A DNA stretch of 64,000 nt. Origin: Sciurus carolinensis (taxonomy: Eukaryota > Chordata > Mammalia > Rodentia > Sciuridae). The stretch spans positions 89,142,932 to 89,206,931 of the forward strand of contig NC_062232.1 of NCBI RefSeq assembly GCF_902686445.1, written 5' to 3'. This document shows, one piece after another, positions 21,373 to 31,964 of the stretch (position 1 is the stretch's first letter; each line of letters starts with the position of its first letter). The position numbers were made by a program, and so were the translations under genes. Under the pieces are notes generated by a model. The model had not been told where the DNA came from and ran no database searches. It saw only the letters and a list, made by a program, of their open reading frames with translations.

Positions 21373-22153
21373 TAAATAGGACATCTTGCCAAAAGATCTT
21401 CCAAGACCAAAGATCACCCTCACCAATAAAGAAGTCCATGGGTCTTGACACCTTCTTGGGACCAGATTAGCTCTAGAGCTGGCCTAGCAGAGCTTAAGAC
21501 CTAAGGCCACCACAAAGGGACATTCCCCAGACATAGCCAGATATGCCTCTTTAGGGGAACAAATTCTGCTTCCCTCCACCTGTCTCCACCAACCCCCAGG
21601 AGGGTTTCCAGAGCAGTGACGGGAGGGTACCCAATGGGACCTTTGTGGAGGATGGAAATGGGTTTCCCAAAGCTTGGAGTGACTTTCAAATGAGGGAAGG
21701 TTGGGAGGGGGCCAAACCCACAGGAGCTACAAGAGCGACTTCCAGTTGGGCTGGTCAGAGGAAGAAGGTTCTGTGAAACCAGGATGAAACTCAGTGGGGA
21801 CAAGTGCAAGAGGTTTGTTAGAGACAAAACCTAATAACATAATTTGGCTCAACACAAATAAACAAGAAAAACACCAAGTAAAGGAGGGAGTTGACCACAA
21901 CTGAATATGAATCAGCCTCAAAATAGAACACAGCTCGTTTATGTGGACCACATTTTCCAAACCATAGATCAGGACACATATTTGACAATGATGAGTGTAC
22001 TTATGGGGAAACAAGCCGAAGCATTTCAAATTGAGGCTCCACAGCAAACGTAGGTCCTAGGCTTTCTAAGACTACACTCTGAAAGTCTAGTCCTCATCAC
22101 AGAGCTATGGCTGGAAACTGGGGAAAACAAAGAAGGTTTAGAATAGAAAGAAA
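21373..22153. other. Single-copy sequence, no gene recognised
   Basis: Minus-strand frames of 106-108 codons at 21501-22047 overlap each other in different phases; neither resembles a known protein. Confidence 0.4.
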
Positions 22154-22350
22154 GAGGCCAGGCACGGTGGCCCATGCCTGTAATCCCAGCGACTCAGGAG
22201 GCTGAGGCAGGAGAATCTCAAGTTCAAAGTCAGCCTTATTCATTTAACCAGGCCCTAAGCAATTTAGCAAGTTCCTGTCTCAAAATAAAAACTAAAAGGG
22301 CTGGGGATGTAGCTCAGTGGTTAACTGTCCCAGCACCAAAAGAAAAGAGA
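22154..22350 (+). mobile_element. B1-dID SINE, full length
   Basis: gaggccaggcacggtggcccatgcc through linker to ggctggggatgtagctcagt and cccagcaccaaaag. Confidence 0.9.
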
Positions 22351-22394
22351 GAGAGATGAAATATGGGGCCTCTGGGCAAAGATTGGTAAAGTAG

Positions 22395-22590
22395 AGGCAG
22401 TGTGGTAAGGTGAAAGGAGCTCAGGCTTTGGTCATTTAGTAACTGTATAATGTCAGGAAACTTACTCATCCTCTCTAAGTTCTAGTTTATTGTCTTTAAA
22501 ACTGGGGTGATAATATCTGCCATAAAGGCTATTGTGAAGATTTAAAAGACAAAGCACCAAGTACATAGTAGGTCCTCAATAAATGCATGG
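22395..22590 (+). mobile_element. MIR SINE
   Basis: caggctttggtcatttagta, aactgtataatgtcaggaaact, cctctctaagttctagttta, agtaggtcctcaataaatg. Confidence 0.85.
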
Positions 22591-22984
22591 CTGTGTTTTT
22601 GGAGAAGGGAAGAATAACATGCAAGAAGATTTCAGAAGGAGGCTACTAAGCAGTTATTTCCCATATTTGCAGAAACTGGAATAAGGAGAAAGACTATGGC
22701 CAGAGTAAGGAAAGAGGTTGGTGGGCATGGGTGAGAACCTGATAAACATCAGAAATTGCAAACTGGCAGCTAATAGGTGGAATCCAGCCCCCAGGCAGGT
22801 TTTATTTGGCTCAAACAGTGTTTCCCAAAACTTCGACTTAGTTGCCAGGCTTTTTAAAAAGTGCACGATTTCACATAAAATCTAGATTTTTGACTTTTGT
22901 TTCAAACAACTCAGGACCCTCATGTCCACATGACAGTGACTGTGGGAGGGGAGTGAGGCGGTCTTTCATGCTGGTTGTTGCTGA
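22591..22984. other. Single-copy, possible old DNA-transposon piece
   Basis: tttcccaaaacttcgacttagttgcc near 22820 might be a MER5-type edge; not enough to call. Confidence 0.3.
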
Positions 22985-23235
22985 AACATAGGTTGTAAAT
23001 ACTCATATCCAAAACAGGCAAATCCATTGTGACAGGAAGTAGGACAGTGGTTACCCATGGTTGAGGGGAGGAGGGAAATGGGGAGCGACTGCTAAAGGGT
23101 GTGGGGTTCCTTTTTGGAGTGATGAAAATGGAGCCAGATACAGGTGTTGGTTACACAAATCATGAGTATACTAAAACCTTCTGGACTGTGTACTTTAAGG
23201 GGTGAATTTTATGCTGTGAATTATCTTAGTAAAGC
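22985..23235 (+). mobile_element. Old L1 3'-UTR relic
   Basis: gacaggaagtaggacagtggttaccca, ggaaatggggagcgactgctaa, ggtgttggttacacaaatc, gtgtactttaaggggtgaatttta: ordered L1M-type 3' end. Confidence 0.82.
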
Positions 23236-23290
23236 TGTCATTTAAGAAATGCAGGTGCTGATTCAGCAGGTTGAGGCTTGAGATTCTGCA

Positions 23291-23395
23291 TGTTTTTTTG
23301 TTTTTGAGGGTCTGGGGATGGAATCCATGGCCTGGCGCAAGTGAGCTACTACATTTCTGACATGCTTCCAGGTATAGTCCTCCGTCCTGGTCTGC
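23291..23395 (-). mobile_element. ID-like SINE, diverged
   Basis: tttgagggtctggggatggaatcc and gcaagtgagctactac resemble a decayed minus-strand ID unit. Confidence 0.5.
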
Positions 23396-23424
23396 TGGTC
23401 TCGGAACCTGCTCTATGCAAGCTC

Positions 23425-23640
23425 TTAAAAGTCTCACTTTCAAACTTTGTGCACATTGGAACCACTCGGGAATTTTGAAAACTACTTGTGCCTAGTTCCC
23501 ACCCCTAGCTAGTCCTTTTTCTTTGGTGGGACTGGAGATCCTGTTCATTGGTGCAAGGAGAGGCCTGGGCATCAGGATTGTAGGAGCTCCCCAGGACGAT
23601 TCTAATTTGCAGCCAAATTTGAGACCCAGCGACTTTGTGC
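23425..23640 (+). mobile_element. MER5-type (hAT-Charlie) element
   Basis: ctcactttcaaactttgtgcacattggaacc, then aggcctgggcatcaggattg, then ctccccaggacgattctaatttgcagcc: MER5A/B-type order. A related scrap (aaatgcaggtgctgattcagcagg) lies at 23249-23275 across the ID-like insert. Confidence 0.6.
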
Positions 23641-23884
23641 CCGACCACTTTCTCCTTTCCCAGCAACTGCTTGGGCGGCCTGGAGGCATCTGACCCTAGG
23701 GCTGCCCCAAGCCCCTCAGCTCGGTTTCGAGGCCCTGGCTGCCTCTCCACCGCACCCTGCCCACGGCTCATCCCACTCTAGTTCTGGTATTCTGGGGTCA
23801 AACACTTCCCTCCCCCACTTCTCCGATGTTAGTGAAGCTTGTTTTGTTTTCTTGCCCAGCTCTGTGTGAGGCCATGTGTCAGAG
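23641..23884. other. Single-copy flank of CpG island
   Basis: GC-rich, with scattered CpG; no repeat or exon recognised. Confidence 0.35.
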
Positions 23885-24260
23885 GCGTTCAGAAAAATCT
23901 AAAGAACGCCCTGCCTCCCCGGTGCCTCTTGTCCCCACTGCAGTCACCGGGAACTGGCCGCCAGAAGCCCCGCCCGCCCGCGTGTGGCAGCAGCATGGAG
24001 GCCCACATGCCTCTGCCTCCCCAGCCGGCGACCGCGTGAGGAGACATGTGCTGCCGGTCACCGGGGAGGGGGAGCCAGAGGCGAGCGGTGGCAACGTGCA
24101 CGGAAGCCGCCTAGCGAGCAACCACAGCGACTTCTCGGGTGGGGCGCGGAGCACCCAGGGAGGGGCAGAGAGGGGGCGGGGCGGGGGAGGAGATTTTGCA
24201 CAGAGGCCGCCTGGGTAATTTATTATTGCGTGAGAGCGTCTTAGAGCAGCGGCCCTGATC
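23885..24260. promoter_or_regulatory. CpG island
   Basis: By eye about 30 CpG dinucleotides occur in 375 bases, against long stretches with almost none elsewhere; GC is roughly two thirds. GC boxes (ggggcggggc near 24174) are present. Frames cross it on both strands (130 codons plus at 23826-24218; 91 codons minus at 23879-24154) but neither resembles a known protein. An unannotated alternative first exon or an orphan island are both possible. Confidence 0.6.
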
Positions 24261-24790
24261 GAGGTCCAGACATGGGCAAGTCATTCCAGAGGAAAAGAGG
24301 TTATAACCACAAAAAGACAGAACATTTCGTTCTGAGTGGGAGGGAGACAGCTGGGCAAGGCCAATGGAAAGGCCCCCCAGCCAGCCCTGCTTTGAAAGGA
24401 CTGATACCATTTCCCAGATGTTTTTAGCATAACATCTCTTTTTTTCCCCACTCCATTTACTACCTTTTTTTCTTTTCTTTTCTTTTTTCTGCGAAGTAGG
24501 CTTGACTGCAGCAATTTGTGCCCTGTGTTTCTCGAGCTTGCTTGTCTCTTTTCCTAGAGATTGGACAGGAGCTAATGAGATTGTACCTAGAAGGTGCAAT
24601 AAATTTGGGAAATGAAACTAGCATTAAATCAAGGGCTTGATTGCTGAGGCCATCCTAATTGATTTAGCACTAGGGACAGTTTCACACTTGCTCTTGATAA
24701 CTCCTCTGAGGTGCTGGGGCAAGTGCTAGCAGAGCCCTTGGAGACCTGTGTAAAGTTTGGAAAATAAACAAATGTGTCCACCCCGGACCC
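24261..24790. promoter_or_regulatory. Candidate conserved non-coding block
   Basis: No repeat recognised for ~500 bases beside the CpG island. Homeodomain-type cores (ctaattgattta near 24655, gcattaaatcaag near 24622), ggccaatgg (24360-24368), and an AT-rich interval with ccagatgttt. Constraint is inferred from texture, not measured. Confidence 0.25.
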
Positions 24791-25107
24791 CTTCTCTTTT
24801 CAAGCCTACCTTTTTCTCTTGGGTGTGGGGTGTACGGTGTGAATTGGGCACGTGAGTGCCTGCAAGAGAGCAATGGAGTCTGCCATTGCAGGGATGGATG
24901 GAGGGGAGCCTGAGGGAGGGCTATGTGGGAAGTGATCTTTTAAGTTCTTTGAGGTGCTTCTTCCTTCTACCCAAAGGCTAGCAAGCCTCCTGGGGAGGGG
25001 GCTGTGGCCCTGGGGTAACCCAGATTTGGACAGGATTGGGTTTGGAAATTCTCAGAAAATTCAGGCCCTATGCAACTGTCTCCCCACAAGAAATAAAATG
25101 CTGACAA
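24791..25107. other. Single-copy sequence, no gene recognised
   Basis: No repeat or exon identified. Confidence 0.35.
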
Positions 25108-25232
25108 GGGGCTGGGGTTGTGGCTCAGTGGTAGAGCACTTACCTAGCACTCATGAATACTGAGTTCGATTCTCAGCACCACATATAAATAAATAGATAA
25201 AGGTCCATCAATAACAAAAAAATCTTTTAAAA
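25108..25232 (+). mobile_element. ID SINE with aaaggtccat-type tail
   Basis: tggggttgtggctcagtggtag (box A), ctgagttcgattctcag (box B), then the specific tail ccacatataaataaat ... aaaggtccatcaataac. Confidence 0.92.
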
Positions 25233-25561
25233 ATGCTGACAGGACAGATTCTTAGCATCTCCACTACCCTGCATAGCCCAGCCACAAGCAGCTTGTTCTG
25301 TGCCCCTGCCCTTTGCCCTCTGTGTCTACTCCTTCGCCAACAGTGACACTAAAGAGAAAAGGTAAAAGGTGGCAGTATGGAGGCAAGTCGCTCTGAATTA
25401 GGATGAAGGTCCCAGGAGAATCACCATCTGTGGAGCAAGAACTGAGAGCTTCAGAGAAGGATCCTTGGGGAGAGCTCCATGGCCAGACATTGTGACCTAA
25501 AGGGGATGGTCCTGAACTGTGTGACCTTGGGGAAGAGAATCAGATGAAGGATAATCAAAGG
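25233..25561. other. Single-copy sequence, no gene recognised
   Basis: No repeat or exon identified. Confidence 0.35.
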
Positions 25562-25815
25562 GGGATAATTATAATAGCTAACATGTATTAAATGCTTACT
25601 AAGTGCCAGATGCAAGGCCAAATACTTTACATGATCTCATTTAATCCTAAGTAGCCTTATTATCACCAGTTTACACTTTGGTAATGCAAATACAGACTCA
25701 GAGAGGCTGTGTAACTTGTCTGAGGTCTACAGTTAGTTCAGGGAGAGTGAGGCCTACCAAGGATTCAGATCCTTTTGAGTTCAGAGCCTTTTGCCCTTAA
25801 CCACTATACTAGGTA
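25562..25815 (-). mobile_element. MIR SINE
   Basis: aatagctaacatgtattaaatgc, catgatctcatttaatcct, agactcagagaggctgtgtaacttg, cctttaaccactatact-type end: nearly full, reversed. Confidence 0.9.
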
Positions 25816-26689
25816 GCCTTCCCACTGACTGCATAATGGTCTCGGAGGTTTCCAAGGAAGGTGATGGCAACCCTGAGAGGGACCACTGAGTTCCACAGAT
25901 CCTATAGAAAGACAGCAAGGATCTTAGGAAAATTCTTGCCTCTCTTCTGCAGCCTGAGGGGAAGAGCCTTTCTTGCTGTCAGCCTCCTATCCCTGCCCAA
26001 GCCATGTGCAGATCCAGGTGCAACCCTGAAGATCACGGGATAGGGGAGGACTCAGGGTTAGCTTGGAGGTCTACTCTAGAGCAGAGCAAATCAATACACA
26101 GAAGCAGGCTCTGCTTTCTTGGTTCTTGTATCCTCAAGGAGTGTGAGGCTTGGGCTAGGAAAGTGATCCAGATACTCCTAGCCAGCAGGGCTGAGATGGG
26201 GGGTGGCTTTCATCAGCTGTGCTGAAAGTCACCCCAGAAAAGGCCAGCACTGTTTTGACATCTGTTGTTCCCCCCTATGTGAACCTTTCTGTTTGGGTTT
26301 GCACAGGAGATCTTTTGGAGCGCGTTCTTTGGGATTGTCTAGTGTCTGCCCTGGCCCTTCTGGCTAGGGACAGTGATTCACCCAGCCCAGAATGCTTGCA
26401 TCTGCTCTGGAGAACACTGTGTGCTCTGGACGGGTGCCGGAGCCCGAGGGAAAAGGGAAGTGTGCAGGACTAACTGGCCAGGAGAAGGTCTGGGAGGGTT
26501 TTGGCTATGGTGGCTCTAGGTGTTTCTGCCTAATCCTTACCTTCTTCCCTGGGGCAGCAGGAGTTTGTGGGGAAAAACCCAGGCTGCTGGCCCAGTCCCC
26601 ACTTGGAGGCTGCTCCCATGATAGGCAACCCCCATGCCTTTCTCCTCCAGCGTGAGCTTGTCATTGAGTCGGCCCCATCTGACTTGAGC
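25816..26689. other. Single-copy sequence, no gene recognised
   Basis: Several short plus-strand frames at 25861-26655 (60-87 codons) in different phases; none resembles a domain. Confidence 0.4.
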
Positions 26690-27560
26690 TGTATTGCTCC
26701 TGCATCCCACCTTCCTCTCTATGTCCCCACTTGTTCTGTGACTCAGGCCCTGATCCTCTGGCCTGTGGACCTCATCCACAGCCTACAGATTCGTTCCCTC
26801 CGGCTGCCCATTTTCCTCACCACTACCTGAGCCATCTCTCTGAAATGCATATCAGATCCTGTCAGTACCCCCAGTTAAAAGCTTTCAGTAGCTTTTCATT
26901 ACCACCAAGACACAGGTGAACATCATGGCATGACATTCAAGACTTTTAGTTTGTCCCAACCTGTTCTCCACCAGTGTAGGGATGCCAGATAAAATGCAGG
27001 GATGCCTGGTTACATTTGGATTTCAGAAACATGACAATTTTTTTTCTTTCAGTGTGTTTCTTGCATTGTGTCCTGTGATGTTTGTCAGTAAATCTAGAAG
27101 TTGTACTCCAGCCTCATATTCATTTCTACCTATGAGCTTTCATTCAGGCCCTTAGCATCACTGTCTTGGATGAAGCCACTAGCTTCTAAAATGATATCTT
27201 GGCTCCCAGGTTCTGTGTCTTCCAAACCATCCTTCCCTCTGCCCCAAGACATTGCTCAGGCCACTTGTCCACTGGACATTTCCCACTCCTATCCACATCC
27301 TTCCAGACCATCCCTACCCTCCAGTTCCTCCTCCACAAGGCTTGCTTGAAGTATCCCAATACCAGTTACTGACTCTTTTCCTAGATTCTTGATGCACCCA
27401 GGGGTGCACCTAACATTCGATGATGTAATGTTTTACATTGCAGCCTGTTCATCTGTGGAGTTTGTCTTCTTAACTGGAGTTTAAGCTCCAAGAGGGCAGG
27501 TGCCGTGCTTTGTCCATTTTATTCTCTCCCTCCTCCCACCACTGCATAAGGGGGCCTCAG
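26690..27560 (+). mobile_element. L2 LINE relic, interrupted
   Basis: 26690-26970 (ctcaccactacctgagccat, cagatcctgtcagtaccccc, cattcaagacttttagtttg) and 27100-27560 (aggcccttagcatcactgtc, ttcctcctccacaaggcttgctt, gtttaagctccaagagggcaggtgcc) are in L2 order. About 26975-27095 is an unnamed insert or repeat beginning gggatgccagataaaatgcagg. Confidence 0.7.
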
Positions 27561-27636
27561 TAGATGTAGTTTAGGTTGGCTGATGAATGAGGTTTTTTTT
27601 CTCCCTGAGACTGTGAGCATCTCTAGGACAATTTCT

Positions 27637-27723
27637 TTTTCTTTCTTTTTTTTTTTTGTGATCGAACCCAGGGACTTGTGCTTGCAACGCAAGCACTCTA
27701 CCAACTGAGCTATCTCCCCAGCC
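27637..27723 (-). mobile_element. ID SINE with 16-bp target-site duplication
   Basis: Minus-strand ID (gtgatcgaacccagggac ... agcactctaccaactgagct). Flanked by ctctaggacaatttct at 27621-27636 and 27724-27739, an exact duplication, so the insertion is recent. Confidence 0.95.
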
Positions 27724-27839
27724 CTCTAGGACAATTTCTAAATTGAGTCTTATACAGTTTTGTTGGGCTAAATATCTAAGAGTTAACACCTGTTGTAGGT
27801 GGGAGGTTACAGAGAAGTGTAGTCTCTGCCCTCCAGAAA

Positions 27840-28200
27840 CTCTCGGCTAGGAAATCAATGCATATGGATAACTGCAATGCAAGGTGAGGTGTGTGGTGAA
27901 TAGCACACATACAAGGTGCAAAATACTTGCACAGATAGAAGTGGTAAAGAGAATTTGGGGAATGGGATGTTGAAGACAGAGCAGAAGCAATGCCTGTCTA
28001 GGGAGAGGGGAAGGACATTCTGAGCCAGGGAATTGAAGGCACAAAGGCATGGAGGCAAGACAGAATGTTTTAGGGTACATAGGAAGTTCAGGAACAGAGT
28101 CGAGGGTGAAGGAACTTAAACACTAATGTGAGATGTTTGGATGGTGAATGATGGAAACTGTTCAAGGGTTTTAACTAAACAGACCTTGCATTAAGAGAGG
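27840..28200 (-). mobile_element. L2 LINE relic
   Basis: Reversed L2 text: gcatatggataactgcaatgc, ggacattctgagccagggaattgaaggcac, gaaactgttcaagggttttaac. Confidence 0.5.
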
Positions 28201-28347
28201 TAATCAAAGTCAAACACAAAAAACTACATATTATGACTCAATTCACATGAGATGTTCAGAAAAGGCAGCTCCATGGAGACAGAAAGTAGCTTAGCAGCTG
28301 CTTGAGACCAGGGATGGGAATGGGGAGTGATTTCTAGTGGACTTTTT

Positions 28348-28551
28348 TTTTTTTTGGTGCTGGGGATTGAACTCAGGGGTACTTGACCACTAAACCACAT
28401 CCCTAGCCCTATTTTGTATTTTATTGAGAGACAGGGTCTCACTGAGTTGCTTAGCACCTTGTTTTTGCTGAGGCTGGCTTTGAACTCACCATCCTCCTGC
28501 CTCAGCCTCCTGAGCTGCTGGGATTACAGGCTTGCACCACTGCACCCAGCC
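28348..28551 (-). mobile_element. B1-dID SINE with exact target-site duplication
   Basis: Complete minus-strand dimer flanked by ctagtggacttttt at 28334-28347 and 28552-28565. Confidence 0.95.
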
Positions 28552-28565
28552 CTAGTGGACTTTTT

Positions 28566-28642
28566 TGTTGTGCTGGGGGTCAAATTCAAGACCTTGTATA
28601 TGCTAAGCAAGCACTGTACTGCTGAACTCTACCCCCAGCCAG
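28566..28642 (-). mobile_element. ID SINE
   Basis: gtgctgggggtcaaattcaag ... gcaagcactgtactgctgaac. It abuts the dimer's right duplication. Confidence 0.82.
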
Positions 28643-28780
28643 AAAATGTTTTTTTTTAATTGAATTGTGGTGATGGTTATATAACTCTGTCAATATGCTA
28701 AAAATCATTGAATTGTATAGTTAAAATGAGTGAATTCTATGTAAACTGTACCTCAGTAAAGCTCTTTAAAAATAAGAGAT

Positions 28781-28985
28781 TGTCCAGGCATGGTGGTGTA
28801 CACCTGTAATCCCAGGGGCTTGGGAGGCTGAGATAGGAGGATCATATGTTCAAAGCCACCCTCAGCAACTTAGGCCCTAAGCAACTTAGCAAGACCCTGT
28901 GTCAAAATAAAATTTAAAAACAGCTGGGAATGTGACTTAGTGGTTAAGCACCCAGGGTTCAATCCCTGGTACAAAGATAAATAAA
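28781..28985 (+). mobile_element. B1-dID SINE, full length
   Basis: gtccaggcatggtggtgtacacc ... gactgtgacttagtggttaagc-type ID half ending in ctggtacaaag and an AT-rich tail. Confidence 0.9.
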
Positions 28986-28999
28986 TAAGATATCATTAA

Positions 29000-29250
29000 A
29001 TCAGCCTGGCTTCAGTGTGGGAAATGGATTGGAGTGAGGCTAGCTTGGATCTGAATAGAGAAGTAAAGAAATTTCTGAAATGGATCAGGCAAGACTTAGC
29101 GAGTCCTGGCACTAAGGCAATGACAGAGTGACTGAGAGGAGGGGTAGGAGTCAAAAGATATTCAGAAGGTTGAATCAATGAAAGCAGATAAACAGATTTC
29201 TGGGGGGAGTGATTAAGAGAGATGAAAGAGTCTAGGATGAAACATTGATT
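29000..29250 (-). mobile_element. Possible L2 relic
   Basis: ggaaatggattggagtgaggc and aatttctgaaatggatcaggc resemble reversed L2 coding text. Confidence 0.35.
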
Positions 29251-29734
29251 GGTTTCTGGCTTTGACCAGTGGGCAGATGGTGGTATCTCCTGACTCTCAG
29301 CACCAATTTGCAGAAAGAATACATGACTGAATGAAAGAACGAAATGTTCTCACTTTCTGCTCTAATGCTCCCTCTCACTGTAGGTTAGGCCCATGGACCC
29401 CAGTGTACTTGTTTCCAGTACTACCTGTTCCGAGTTGTGGAGAAGCCTGGAGATTCTTCTGTTCCTGGCATCTAAGAGATATCCCTGGCCTGGGAGGAGG
29501 ACACTTAAGAATGGGTGGCCACCCAAGTCCTGAGGACTCTTGCCATGAACTCAGCATTCCTTTTTTCCACCACTAACTTCCATCTTTACCTGGACCCTGC
29601 CACTCACCACAAACCCAATCCGTGATGGAGCTGAAGTTATCAGAACCCACTGTAGTCCTAGGCTTCCAATGAAGTTCCCACTTGCATCTTCCACTGCCAA
29701 ATCATGGAACCAGTGGTCTTCTGATTGTTCTCTT
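29251..29734. other. Single-copy sequence, no gene recognised
   Basis: Short frames at 29331-29576 on both strands, no domain recognised. Confidence 0.35.
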
Positions 29735-29930
29735 TGGACCACTTGCCTCAGAACCACATGGAAGGGAGATTTATTAAATGCAGAATTGACCAGACCCCAC
29801 ACCTGAACCACTAAATCAGAATCTGCAGGTTTGGGCAGGAGGAAGGTGTAGATTCTGCATGTTTCAGAGGTTCTTGGGTGGTGCCAATACCCAGCCATTC
29901 AAGAGCTGCTCTGGTGGAGAATGTTAAAAT
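29735..29930 (+). mobile_element. MER5-type (hAT-Charlie) element
   Basis: aaatgcagaattgaccagaccccacacc, actaaatcagaatctgcagg, gtagattctgcatgtttcagagg, ggtggtgccaata: MER5 order. A 115-codon minus frame at 29551-29898 overlaps and is a chance frame. Confidence 0.7.
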
Positions 29931-29984
29931 ACATTAGGTGTGCTTCTGGTTCTGTTACCTCAGCACTCAGTAGATAGGACAGTC

Positions 29985-30330
29985 TGTCCTGAGATGTTCC
30001 TCCAAACTGGGTATCCTTCCCTGATATTCATCTTTCCATCAGGAAACGCATCTGGGCTCCATCACTAATCTGATTACCCTCTTATGCAATCTGCCACTCC
30101 TCCTTCCCCATTAAATTTCCACGGGACAATCAGTACTTAGTTGCTCTTTCCTCTGTCCTCCCAGGCACTCATCACAGTTTGGTTTGTATGGGAATTGGTT
30201 GTTTACATGTGAGTTCTTAAAGTGCCCAGACCAAGTCTGGGAAGACCAATGCCTTTAGACTAACACCATTTGGACAGGGCCAGGCATATAGATATATGCC
30301 CAGTAGATATTGAGGAACTGAATCAGCCAT
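29985..30330 (+). mobile_element. L2 LINE 3' end relic
   Basis: cactcatcacagtttggtttgta, gtttacatgtgagttcttaaag, gggccaggcatatagatatatgcccagtagatattgaggaactga. Confidence 0.6.
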
Positions 30331-30564
30331 GAGGAGGATAAGACCTGAATAACATAAACTAGTCTTTTGCACTTAGCCTCAGGAGTGACTGCATTCTGAG
30401 TTTCTTCTAAGGACAGATTTGCCCTTTCAGCTTGCCTGCCACTGGGGTCAATTGGATAACATCATTGCTTTATAGCCCTAGAGAGGTGGGAACACAGACT
30501 TGCCAGAGCCAGAGTAGAGAATGTGGGGCTGGCACTGTGGGCTGCCTGAGCTGCCAGGGTGTGT
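30331..30564. other. Single-copy sequence
   Basis: No repeat or exon identified. Confidence 0.3.
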
Positions 30565-31420
30565 CTTTCATTCATTTAACCAATTTTTTACTGAGCTCCT
30601 CCTGCGTGCTAGGTACCAGAGATAAACAGATGAACGAGACCAGTACGTTTCCTCCCTTCACAGAGCTTACAGTTTGACTGTTAAATACTTATAGAAAGAA
30701 TTGTAGTTGTAAAATGAGCCGTGAAGGAAAAGAATAATATCTAGTGAAAGTGTATATAAGAGGACTCCTTAGCCTGGTGGAGAGAAATGGGGCTGTTCAA
30801 GGAGAGTTTACCTGGGGAAGTGACCTTGAACTGAGACTATAAACATGAACAGGAATTAAATAAGTTGGAGGGAACAACTACATGAGTACCCAAGGCACTT
30901 GCAAGCTTGGCACATGTGTGGAATGGTCAAGAAAACTGATGTGGCTGGAACAGAAGGAGTGAGGGAGTCAGAGGGAGGAGATAAGACTAAGCAGCCAGCT
31001 AGGGGCCAGATCCCATAGGACCTTGTGGATCATGATAAGGAGATTTTATTTTTCCAAGAGTGGAATGGGAGGGTTTTAGGTTGGGGTGGGTTCTACAATC
31101 TAATTTGAGTTGTTTTTTTAATTTTTTTTTGGGGGGGGAGGTGGGGATTCCCATTATTTTTTATCTGTTCTTTTTAGATATACATGACAGTAGAATGTAT
31201 TTTGACATATACAAACATGGAGTATAACTTCCCATTCTTGTGGTTGTACATGATGTGGAGTTACACTGGTTGTATATTTATATATGAACATAGGAAAGTT
31301 ATGTCCCATTCATTCCACTATTTTGAGTTTTAAAGAGAGTCCCTTGGCTGCTGTGTTAGTAATGATTGAAGGAGGACAAGAGTGGAAAAGGAGAGATAAG
31401 TCAGGAGATTCTTATGGTGA
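30565..31420 (-). mobile_element. L2 LINE relic, invaded by an L1 end
   Basis: Reversed L2 text: cattcatttaaccaattttttactgagc, tcacagagcttacagtttgac, ggccagatcccataggaccttgtggatcatgataaggag. An L1 3' end (31112-31321) interrupts it; text after it (cccttggctgctgtgttagtaatg) is the continuation. Confidence 0.65.
31112..31321 (-). mobile_element. 5'-truncated L1 3' end
   Basis: Homologous to the 3'-UTR of the full-length L1 at 42984 (acatgacagtagaatgtattttgaca, tggttgtacatgatgtggag). Bounded by tttgagtt at 31104-31111 and 31322-31329, a short target-site duplication. Confidence 0.85.
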
Positions 31421-31454
31421 CTTGGCCTAAGGTGGTGGCTATGGAGACCTCAAT

Positions 31455-31540
31455 GAGAGTTCAGCCCATTCATTTTACAGATGAAGAAAATGAGGCCTGG
31501 AGATGGGAAGTGACTTGTTTAAGGTCACCCTGCTTCCCTG
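31455..31540 (-). mobile_element. MIR fragment
   Basis: cattttacagatgaagaaaatgaggc, gaagtgacttgtttaaggtcac: reversed MIR core. Confidence 0.75.
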
Positions 31541-31572
31541 ATCATATTCTCACTTTAAGAGGGAAGTTAAGG

Positions 31573-31690
31573 CTAGGGCTGAGTTCAGTGATAGAGCTAT
31601 TGCCTCATGTGAGGCACTGGGTTCAAGCCTCAGCACCCCATGAAAATAAATGAATAAACAAAGATATTGTGTCAATCAACAACTAAAAAG
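31573..31690 (+). mobile_element. ID SINE with diverged aaaggtccat-type tail
   Basis: ctgagttcagtgatagagct, ggcactgggttcaagcctcagcacc, then tgaaaataaatgaataaac ... caatcaacaac. Confidence 0.85.
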
Positions 31691-31964
31691 TATTTTTTTT
31701 TATTTGAGGGAAGTTAACCAAGGACGATTGGAAGCAAGAAGGATTGGATTCTGGGAAGATGAATTCCTTGGTGCATTCACTGTGGCAAATTTGGAGTTTT
31801 GGAAACTGATGCTCAGAGTGGGAAGGAAAATAAGCCATGTTGGTATCTGTTATTTAAAGCGCTCTAGGCTCCCACTTCATGGGGGTGCAGTGAATCCAGC
31901 ATCAGCTCTCAGTCACACATCCCAACCCTGTTTAGTCTGGCCGTTGCTCAGACAGGAGCTAAGT
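31691..31964. other. Single-copy sequence
   Basis: A 118-codon plus frame at 31650-32006 begins in the ID tail and lacks a recognisable domain. Confidence 0.35.

Larger units (their letters stand above)
28205..28775 (+). mobile_element. Old L1 3' end split by two SINEs
   Basis: Sense L1 text before (catggagacagaaagtagctt, gaccagggatgggaatggggagtga) and after (gtggtgatggttatataact, attgaattgtatagttaaaatgag, actgtacctcagtaaagct) the inserted SINEs. Confidence 0.85.

Noticed and set aside
23826..24218. 130-codon plus frame in the CpG island.
   Set aside because: CpG islands are stop-poor; the opposite strand is also open (91 codons), and neither looks like a protein family.
29551..29898. 115-codon minus-strand frame.
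   Set aside because: Overlaps a MER5-type transposon; no domain.
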